53,421 nucleotides of DNA. Source: Acinetobacter piscicola. Its GTDB lineage: Bacteria > Pseudomonadota > Gammaproteobacteria > Pseudomonadales > Moraxellaceae. Shown one piece after another: positions 47,789 to 53,421 of this stretch. The notes below the pieces were generated by a model. That model was not told where the DNA came from. It did not search any database and worked only from the letters and a program-made list of their open reading frames with translations. The stretch covers positions 1-53,421 of the forward strand of contig NZ_NIFO01000027.1 of NCBI RefSeq assembly GCF_002233755.1, read 5' to 3'. A program made the position numbers and the translations under genes. Within the stretch, counting starts at the first letter, position 1; the number at the start of each line of letters is the position of its first letter.

Positions 47789-48640
47789 ATGAATAAAACG
47801 ATAGAGATACTTACACAACGTATTACAATCTTCCAAAGAGAAAATCTAACCTTTGATGTGATTGACTCAGGTCCTTTGAATGGTCAAATTTTTGTTTTAT
47901 TACATGGTTTCCCTGAAACCAATAAAAGTTGGCAGGAAACATCTGAAATTTTGAATCAACAAGGCTATCGTACATTTGCGATCAATCAACGTGGTTATAG
48001 TTTGGGTGCTCAACCTCAAAAACGCCGTGATTATCGGAGTTCTGCTTTGGTTGAAGATGTGAATACTCTTTTGAATATGATTCAGCAACCTGTGTATTTG
48101 GTGGGGCATGATTGGGGTGCTGTCGTTGCATGGGAAGTTGCACAACGTTATCCGCAAAAAGTAAAACACCTCATTTCCATTTCAGTACCACATAAAGCTG
48201 CTTTTATGAAAGCAATGTTGAGTAGTAATCAGCTGCTGAAATCTTATTATATTGGTCTGTTTCAGCTTCCCAAAATTCCTGAATTATTATTTGAGAAATT
48301 TCCTAAGATTGGTTTGGCGCTTTTAAAAGATTCAGGCATGACCAGCAAGCAGTTAGAGGATTTTCAACAGGATATTGTTGCTGAAAAACGTTTAAGTTCA
48401 GCTTTAAATTGGTATCGCGGTGTGCCTTTTAGTTCAAATAAAAATTTAACCCAGCCCATTAAAGTCCCGACTTTATTTATTTGGGGAAAGCAGGATTCGG
48501 CAATTGGTGCAAAAAGTGTTGAGCTGAATAAACACTATGTCAATGCACCATATAAAGAAGTGATTATGGATGCAACCCATTGGATTCCTGTGCAAAATGC
48601 AAAAGAATTAAGCCAATTTATTTTAGAAACGATTGTATAA
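47789..48640 (+). CDS. Alpha/beta-hydrolase (epoxide-hydrolase-like)
   Basis: 283 residues from ATG 47789 (MNKTIEIL). The fold markers are the oxyanion segment LLHGFPETNKSW (HGFPE), the nucleophile elbow LVGHDWGAVVAW with Asp as nucleophile, as in epoxide hydrolases and haloalkane dehalogenases, and the catalytic His in DATHWIPVQNA. The Asp nucleophile rules out a simple Ser esterase. A frame from 47765 begins with TTG and is less likely. No signal peptide, so cytoplasmic. Substrate unknown. Confidence 0.88.
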   Translation: MNKTIEILTQRITIFQRENLTFDVIDSGPLNGQIFVLLHGFPETNKSWQETSEILNQQGYRTFAINQRGYSLGAQPQKRRDYRSSALVEDVNTLLNMIQQPVYLVGHDWGAVVAWEVAQRYPQKVKHLISISVPHKAAFMKAMLSSNQLLKSYYIGLFQLPKIPELLFEKFPKIGLALLKDSGMTSKQLEDFQQDIVAEKRLSSALNWYRGVPFSSNKNLTQPIKVPTLFIWGKQDSAIGAKSVELNKHYVNAPYKEVIMDATHWIPVQNAKELSQFILETIV

Positions 48641-48667
48641 ACGTATTCATCTAAACGCTAAGCATAT

Positions 48668-48697
48668 AAAAAAGCCCTCTATTTTGAGGGCATTTTC
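48668..48697. terminator. Bidirectional terminator between hydrolase and erpA
   Basis: GCCCTC (48674-48679) / GAGGGC (48686-48691) extended by A5 on the left and ATTTT on the right. Confidence 0.8.
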
Positions 48698-48713
48698 AAA
48701 TATATTCTTGAGA

Positions 48714-49049
48714 TTAGATCGAGAATGAAGACCCACAACCACAAGTTGTTGTTGCATTTGGGTTTTGAACAATAAAACGAGAACCTTCTAAACCTTCAAT
48801 ATAATCTACTTTTGAGCCAACTAAATATTGGTAGCTTAAAGAGTCAACGAGCATTTTGACATCGCCATTGAAAAATTCTGCATCATCTTCATTGGTGCTT
48901 TCAGCAAAATTAAAACCATAAGAGAAACCTGAGCAACCACCACCTGTTACATAGACACGTAACATAAGATCTTGATTACCTTCGCTATCACGAAGTTGGC
49001 GAACTTTATTTGCCGCGTTGTCAGTCAGCTCTAATACTTGGGCATTCAT
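48714..49049 (-). CDS. erpA: Iron-sulfur cluster insertion protein ErpA
   Basis: A-type carrier that passes Fe-S clusters to apo-proteins. The three cluster-binding Cys are in [13 protein letters not shown] (about residue 40) and [11 protein letters not shown] at the C-terminus. 111 residues from ATG 49049 ([10 protein letters not shown]), which has GAGG 9 nt upstream; the frame extends seven codons more. ErpA rather than IscA is suggested by the isolated position, away from isc genes, and by the sequence [22 protein letters not shown]. Confidence 0.94.
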   Translation of the reverse strand: MNAQVLELTDNAANKVRQLRDSEGNQDLMLRVYVTGGGCSGFSYGFNFAESTNEDDAEFFNGDVKMLVDSLSYQYLVGSKVDYIEGLEGSRFIVQNPNATTTCGCGSSFSI

Positions 49050-49081
49050 GGAGATGTTCCTCAGTTTCAAATGGCTTAAAT

Positions 49082-49123
49082 AAAAAGACCATATATTCAG
49101 TATAACATACTCAATATATGGTC
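49082..49123 (-). terminator. Terminator of AdeT-like paralog 3
   Basis: On the minus strand GACCATATATT pairs with AATATATGGTC over a 15-nt loop and is followed by a T run. It lies between the AdeT-like stop (49178) and the erpA start. Confidence 0.82.
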
Positions 49124-49177
49124 AGTGAATGAACTTTAAAGTAAATTCAGACTAAATTTATCGGATTTAGTACAGAC

Positions 49178-50182
49178 TTATTTATAGTTTTCATCTTGTA
49201 ATGCACATTCAAAGTTTTTCGGATCATTTTTACAGCGGAACTGCCAAAGAATTTTCATCATTGTTTTGTTGTAAATCCCTTGTTTGGTCAAACTGATACG
49301 TGATTCACGCATTAATTTTTGATAACCAGGCTTATCACCAGCAGGAACTTGCATCCAATATTTGGCTGGAATATCTGCTTTCATTTTACCAATAATACTA
49401 TTGGCACGTGGTAATTGAGATTTGACCCAATCACGAGATTTTTGACCATAGCCCGCAGGGAATTTATCTGGTCGGATGATGATATTACCTGTAACTTGTA
49501 AAAGTGGGTAATTCACAATTGCACCTTTAGTTCCCAAACCTTTATGTAATTCTAAAGGTTTAAATACAGCGGCAGGTGCGCCAATGATATCAACTTGGCC
49601 ATTGTTAAACTTACTACTAAAATTCGTGACATCAGCGCTTACAGCCTGAGCACCGATCTGTTGAACCATGATTTTTTGAGCTTGGTCATAATCGAGTACA
49701 GCAATTTTTTTACCTGCAGCTTTAGCAACGGTATTGATATTACGGTCATTCACCATCAGGAAAGCATCACCCACTGGAATGACACCAACAACTTCATATT
49801 GACCACTGGTCATGTATTTTGCAAAATTTGGATTGGCTAAACCTTGCATTACTTTCACAGCTAAACCAAGATCTGGAATCGCACCAATTGCATCTAACGA
49901 TCCTGTAAAGCTGTTAAATTGACGACCACGCATACCTGTAATACTGACAGCATCACATTTTCCTGCTTTAAAATCTTCGGCAATTACAGCTTCATTGCTG
50001 TTTACTTTGAGCTCTAAATCAGCACCCCAGTTTTTAGCTGCAAGTTGATAATCTTTCATTAAGGTAAAAACATCACCATTTTTACCGACTAAATCAAAGA
50101 CACACATGACTTGTTTGGCTTGAGTTGTTGAAGTAGCAGCCAATAAACCAGCAGCAACAAAAAGCGCACTAGACCATTTCAT
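49178..50182 (-). CDS. AdeT-like periplasmic solute-binding protein, paralog 3
   Basis: 334 residues from ATG 50182 (MKWSSALFVAAG), with AAAGGA upstream. Signal peptide ends near TTQA (residue 22). It is the most divergent copy: VMCVFDLVGKNGDVFTLMKD, ITGMRGRQFNSFTGSLDAIG, NNGQVDIIGAPAAVFKPLE and C-terminal FRCKNDPKNFECALQDENYK. The four Cys are conserved. Between the paralogs the differences cluster in the middle (about residues 95-140), which may be the ligand-specific part. Monocistronic; no transporter partner nearby. Confidence 0.8.
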   Translation of the reverse strand: MKWSSALFVAAGLLAATSTTQAKQVMCVFDLVGKNGDVFTLMKDYQLAAKNWGADLELKVNSNEAVIAEDFKAGKCDAVSITGMRGRQFNSFTGSLDAIGAIPDLGLAVKVMQGLANPNFAKYMTSGQYEVVGVIPVGDAFLMVNDRNINTVAKAAGKKIAVLDYDQAQKIMVQQIGAQAVSADVTNFSSKFNNGQVDIIGAPAAVFKPLELHKGLGTKGAIVNYPLLQVTGNIIIRPDKFPAGYGQKSRDWVKSQLPRANSIIGKMKADIPAKYWMQVPAGDKPGYQKLMRESRISLTKQGIYNKTMMKILWQFRCKNDPKNFECALQDENYK

Positions 50183-50524
50183 TATTTTTTTCCTTTCCAT
50201 GATCAATATTATTGATGTCCAAATTATCTAAATTTTTAAATAAATGATTTGATAACTGAACTTTTTACATCAAAAGATTAAATAAATTTAGAGATAAAGG
50301 CGTTCTAAATCCAACTTTATCTATATACATAATTTATTTTTTCAAAATCATTATTCATGCTTACGATGAATCGATGTTGTAAAAATGATCACTTGAAACA
50401 GGTTTAAGTACAATGACCTAAATGACAAAAATATAAAGTAAATAAGAAGCGGTGGTGAACATTTAAACACATTATAAATCAAATACTTTTTATATTGGTT
50501 TAGTAAAAACATCACCCAAAAGAC
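50183..50524. other. Intergenic region upstream of AdeT-like paralog 3
   Basis: About 340 bp, AT rich, no frame. It must hold the promoter of the AdeT-like gene on the minus strand; no clear hexamers or repeats were assigned. Confidence 0.3.
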
Positions 50525-50557
50525 AAAAAAGAATCCGAGTATGCTCAGATTCTTTTT
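50525..50557. terminator. Bidirectional terminator
   Basis: AAGAATC(C)GAG-TATG-CTC(A)GATTCTT with one C-A mismatch, A run left and T run right. It ends the minus-strand lipoprotein gene. Confidence 0.75.
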
Positions 50558-50560
50558 GAA

Positions 50561-51043
50561 TTAATCTCTATTATCGTCTTTGTTTTTGCGATCATCGCGT
50601 TTTTTATCATGTTGTTGATTATTGCGATCATGCTGCTGCCACTGTTTTTGATTGACTTTATTATTCCAACGAGCATTAGAATTCGTTTTTTTATCCCAGT
50701 CTCGGTTTGATTGATCAAATTGCTGCTTTCGAGCTCGATCACGTTTTGCCTGTTCATATTCCCAATGTTGTTTTTTGAGTTGGTAATCACGTCTCTCTTG
50801 CTGTTTTCGAGTTTGCTCTAAACGATAGGCGCGTTCTCGCTCCCATTGTTGACGGTCATCATAGTGTCTACCACCATAGCGATCATCATATCTTCGATCG
50901 TAATTACGGTTATAAGGATAACCATAACCGCCGTAGCTTTGATAACCATAATCACGAGAGTCATAATGGTCGTCTGGAAATGCAACACAGCCTACGGCAA
51001 TGAATGATGTGATGAACGAAATAAATAATGCTTTGAACGCCAT
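50561..51043 (-). CDS. Low-complexity lipoprotein, unknown function
   Basis: 160 residues from ATG 51043 (MAFKALFISF), which has a perfect AAGGAG 6 nt upstream; the frame continues 23 codons further upstream without support. Lipobox IAVGC gives an N-terminal lipid anchor. The mature protein has a Tyr/Gly/Asp/Arg-rich segment (DYGYQSYGGYGYPYNR...), then a Gln/Arg/Lys-rich charged helix. No folded domain is recognised. Disordered tail-like composition suggests interaction with polyanions such as peptidoglycan or LPS, which is inference only. Confidence 0.75.
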   Translation of the reverse strand: MAFKALFISFITSFIAVGCVAFPDDHYDSRDYGYQSYGGYGYPYNRNYDRRYDDRYGGRHYDDRQQWERERAYRLEQTRKQQERRDYQLKKQHWEYEQAKRDRARKQQFDQSNRDWDKKTNSNARWNNKVNQKQWQQHDRNNQQHDKKRDDRKNKDDNRD

Positions 51044-51246
51044 GGTTATCTCCTTATCTGGAAAAGGAATAGCAAAAAAATTCCTGAGAAATAGCGAAAT
51101 AGTCAATGACAACTGATATAACTCAGCTTAGCGTATTTAAAACTTATATTTGTATATCGATGACTAGACTTGTATAAGAATATAGTCAGTTAACTCGTGA
51201 TCATGTAGAAAATATGAAGAATTTGGATATTTAGGAAGGGAAATCA

Positions 51247-52314
51247 ATGGGCGCTTTACAGCATAATATTCAAGAATTAATTGAAAAGGGGCAGGGATCA
51301 GCGGGCAGAACTTTAGATCGTTTACCTGCATTCGCTCAAGAGTCATTAGCAAAATTATTAGGCTATCCTTACCAATTTCCACAGTTGGACAGCTTTACCA
51401 AATGTTTAATGGCAGCTCAATTAAAACAAGGCAAGTCGGGATTCATTGGTGAAGATGTAGAGCGCTCTAGAAAGCAATTTGAATCGCAAATGCAGTCCAT
51501 TATTCATAAACCTACACATGTTCAATTTGTTGAAGATATTCGATTGCCATTACAAAGTGGCAGTATTTATGCCCGACATTATCATCCAGCACCAAATAAG
51601 AAGCTTCCAATGGTTGTGTTTTATCATGGGGGTGGCTTTGTTGTAGGGAGTGTGGATACGCATGATGAAGTTTGCCGATTAATCGCAACGCATGCAAAGG
51701 TACAAGTTTTAAGTATTGAATATCCACTTGCACCTGAAGTAGGCCCTCGTGAACTGATCCAATCTTGTGAAGATGCATTGGCTTGGGTTTATCAAAATCG
51801 CCGTCAATTTAAAATTCTTAAAAATAGAATTGCTGTTGCTGGAGATAGTGCGGGAGGTAATATAAGTGCAGTCATAGCACAAAGAACGGTAAATACAGCT
51901 TATGCACCTCATGCACAATTTTTAATTTATCCAACAGTTGACTTTAAAAGCCGCCATCCATCTTTTTTTGCTTATAAAGATGGGTTGGTTTTAACAGGTA
52001 CAGATATTGATTATGTCACCGATTTCTATGTGAATAAATTCAATATCGCTTTAGATGATGCAATCGTTTCGCCAACCAATGGTTATTTAAAAAAATTAGC
52101 ACCAACTTTCTTGATTACAGCAGGTCATGATCTACTGCACGATGAAGGTAAAATCTATGCTTATAAATTACGTCAAAATGGCGTTAAGGTGCAGTATCAC
52201 GATTATGAAGATCAAACACATGGTTTTATCAATCTGACGCCTATTTCTAAAAAAGCTAAAAAGTATGTGATTGAAATGAGTAAAGAGTTCCGTAAATTTT
52301 GGGATAAACAATAA
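51247..52314 (+). CDS. HSL-type esterase (alpha/beta-hydrolase)
   Basis: 355 residues. The hormone-sensitive-lipase family marker HGGG lies in VVFYHGGGFVVGSVDTHDE (about residues 125-143), the Ser nucleophile in VAGDSAGGNISAVIA (about 199), and the catalytic Asp/His in AGHDLLHDEG and YEDQTHGFINL. No signal peptide. Length and motifs suit a cytoplasmic carboxylesterase or a lipase/esterase of short acyl esters. AGGAAGGG precedes ATG 51247. Its terminator doubles as a parS site (52335-52369). Confidence 0.92.
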   Translation: MGALQHNIQELIEKGQGSAGRTLDRLPAFAQESLAKLLGYPYQFPQLDSFTKCLMAAQLKQGKSGFIGEDVERSRKQFESQMQSIIHKPTHVQFVEDIRLPLQSGSIYARHYHPAPNKKLPMVVFYHGGGFVVGSVDTHDEVCRLIATHAKVQVLSIEYPLAPEVGPRELIQSCEDALAWVYQNRRQFKILKNRIAVAGDSAGGNISAVIAQRTVNTAYAPHAQFLIYPTVDFKSRHPSFFAYKDGLVLTGTDIDYVTDFYVNKFNIALDDAIVSPTNGYLKKLAPTFLITAGHDLLHDEGKIYAYKLRQNGVKVQYHDYEDQTHGFINLTPISKKAKKYVIEMSKEFRKFWDKQ

Positions 52315-52334
52315 ACTTACTTTTCATTGTAGAT

Positions 52335-52369
52335 AAAAGCTTTTGTTTCACGTGGAACAAAAGCTTTTT
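52335..52369 (+). terminator. Esterase terminator whose hairpin apex is a parS site
   Basis: AAAAGCTTTTGTT (52335-52347) pairs with AACAAAAGCTTTT (52356-52368) and T5 follows. The centre TCACGTGG completes parS TGTTTCACGTGGAACA at 52344-52359. Confidence 0.88.
52344..52359. promoter_or_regulatory. parS site, perfect form
   Basis: TGTTTCACGTGGAACA, with 13 bp of further palindrome continuing from its arms. About 18 kb right of oriC, intergenic. Confidence 0.9.
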
Positions 52370-52662
52370 ACTTGATTAATTATTAATCAAAAACATATAA
52401 ATCTGTTCAATAAATCAATATAAATAGTTTGAAAACTTTTCATGTGCTTTTGAATTAATTCGTGATTCATTTTTTTAATTGAAGTCGGAAGCTCTTTTAA
52501 AGTAGCAGGATATTGTTATCCAGATCGTGAATCATTCTCTGCTGGTTTTATAAGTGGGGAAACTAATATTTACTAAATGGCTAAGAATGTTATCTTTATT
52601 CGTATTAAAAGCAGACTAATATAAAAGACATTATTCGTTTTAAAAGACTTAAGGAAAATAGA
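52370..52662. other. Intergenic region upstream of the cyclophilin gene
   Basis: About 290 bp, AT rich, no frame. A small GGATA/TATCC hairpin lies near 52510-52523. The cyclophilin promoter was not resolved. Confidence 0.3.
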
Positions 52663-53229
52663 ATGATCAAAAAGCTAGGATTAAGTATTGCATTAGTCGT
52701 ATTGGCGAATCAGGCATTTGCCAATACAGATATGCAAATTAAAACCAACTTGGGCAATATCAAAATAGAACTCTATGATGATAAAGCACCAGTCACGGTG
52801 AAGAACTTTAAAAGTTATGTTAATAGTCAGTTTTATAGTGGAACTATTTTCCATCGTGTAATTCCAGGCTTTATGATTCAAGGCGGTGGTTTCGATAGCA
52901 ACATGAAAGAAAAGGCAACGCAACCTTCTATTGTGAATGAAGCCGGTAATGGCCTAAAGAACGCTAGAGGAACTTTGGCTATGGCACGTACCAATGATCC
53001 GAACTCTGCTTCTAGCCAATTCTTTATTAATGTTGCAAATAATGACTTTCTAAATAAGGCAGCAGGAAATCCTGGATACGCCGTATTTGGTAAAGTGACT
53101 GAAGGCTTAGATATTGTCGATAAAATCGTGAATACCCCAACAGGAACAGTGGGTATGTATCAAGATGTGCCTAAACAAGCTGTAAAAATCATCAGTATTC
53201 AAACAATCAATACCAAAGCTAAAAAATAA
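52663..53229 (+). CDS. Periplasmic peptidyl-prolyl cis-trans isomerase, cyclophilin type
   Basis: 188 residues. The signal peptide [20 protein letters not shown] puts it in the periplasm, as for PpiA. The cyclophilin domain has [42 protein letters not shown] with the catalytic Arg in [24 protein letters not shown] and [23 protein letters not shown] lies 7 nt before the ATG. It helps fold exported proteins by isomerising prolyl bonds. Monocistronic with its own terminator. Confidence 0.95.
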   Translation: MIKKLGLSIALVVLANQAFANTDMQIKTNLGNIKIELYDDKAPVTVKNFKSYVNSQFYSGTIFHRVIPGFMIQGGGFDSNMKEKATQPSIVNEAGNGLKNARGTLAMARTNDPNSASSQFFINVANNDFLNKAAGNPGYAVFGKVTEGLDIVDKIVNTPTGTVGMYQDVPKQAVKIISIQTINTKAKK

Positions 53230-53238
53230 TAAGAAAAT

Positions 53239-53278
53239 AAAGCAGAAATATTTTATTCATATTTCTGCTTTATTATTA
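53239..53278 (+). terminator. Cyclophilin gene terminator
   Basis: AAAGCAGAAATAT (53239-53251) / ATATTTCTGCTTT (53259-53271) followed by an AT-rich tail. Confidence 0.75.
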
Positions 53279-53363
53279 TAGGTTTAAGTTGTAATTGGTG
53301 TAAAAATGAACCAATATAGTGCATAAAAATGCAACACTCAATAAAACAATCAGTTAAAAGCAC

Positions 53364-53391
53364 TTGCACGTGTAAGAAATTGCCCTATAAT
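53364..53391 (+). promoter_or_regulatory. Strong sigma70 promoter at the right edge
   Basis: TTGCAC (53364-53369), 16 nt, then a perfect TATAAT (53386-53391). The transcript leaves the window after about 20 nt (TCCCGACGCGATACAGCAAA), whose GC-rich start and lack of a start codon suggest a stable-RNA operon. The downstream gene is unseen. Confidence 0.7.
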
Positions 53392-53421
53392 GAGCTCATC
53401 CCGACGCGATACAGCAAACGA

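Overview
The window is chromosomal DNA of a low-GC gammaproteobacterium, almost certainly an Acinetobacter outside the baumannii group. The evidence is a DnaA starting MLWTDCLTRLR, the order mnmE-yidC-yidD-rnpA-rpmH-oriC-dnaA-dnaN-recF-gyrB, a BLUF photoreceptor whose key residues fall at the same positions as in Acinetobacter BlsA, and three AdeT-like proteins. Nearly everything is core genome. No insertion sequence, prophage, CRISPR array, tRNA or rRNA gene was seen.

Layout, left to right. 0-4 kb: a periplasmic 5'-nucleotidase lipoprotein, AdeT-like paralog 1 and a small lipoprotein. 4-7.5 kb: a candidate minus-strand small RNA, then grpE and dnaK, each with a sigma32-like promoter. 7.5-10 kb: two small membrane proteins, a membrane-anchored matrixin-type protease and an acidic protein of unknown function. 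10-16 kb: a lytic transglycosylase, an unusual AT-rich repeat region (11.5-12.0 kb), purEK, a DUF486 protein and mpl. 16-26 kb: BLUF protein, GNAT, SotB-type efflux pump, a TerC protein behind a yybP-ykoY (manganese) riboswitch, NTP_transf_6 protein, an outer-membrane-type protein, a lipoprotein, guaD, hpt and a GlsB/YeaQ membrane protein. 25.7-29.5 kb: dsbC, a Co/Ni export pair (dmeF with an RcnR-type repressor between two operator-like repeats), an MFS transporter and a BOF protein. 29.7-40.7 kb: the origin region. 40.9-53.4 kb: AdeT-like paralog 2, an ABC-F ATPase, tyrS, anmK, a hydrolase, erpA, AdeT-like paralog 3, a low-complexity lipoprotein, an esterase, a periplasmic cyclophilin, and a strong promoter firing out of the right edge.

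The strongest unexplained signal concerns replication and segregation. A 12-bp palindrome, TTTRAATTYAAA, occurs 11 times in 503 bp at 11513-12015, four times in oriC (34.0-34.44 kb) and once at 42438. I found no other exact copy by eye. Each of the three places also holds perfect DnaA boxes (TTATCCACA), which I found nowhere else. The 11.5-12.0 kb array may therefore be an oriC-related DnaA-binding locus about 22 kb from the origin. Four good ParB (parS) sites flank oriC: one in dmeF, two in recF, and one forming the apex of an intrinsic terminator hairpin after the esterase gene.

Many start codons were set downstream of the longest open frame, using ribosome binding sites and family alignment (for example dnaA, tyrS, anmK, erpA, mpl, terC and the AdeT-like genes). 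rpmH (44 codons) is annotated directly from the sequence. All motif counts were made by eye, without a computed search.
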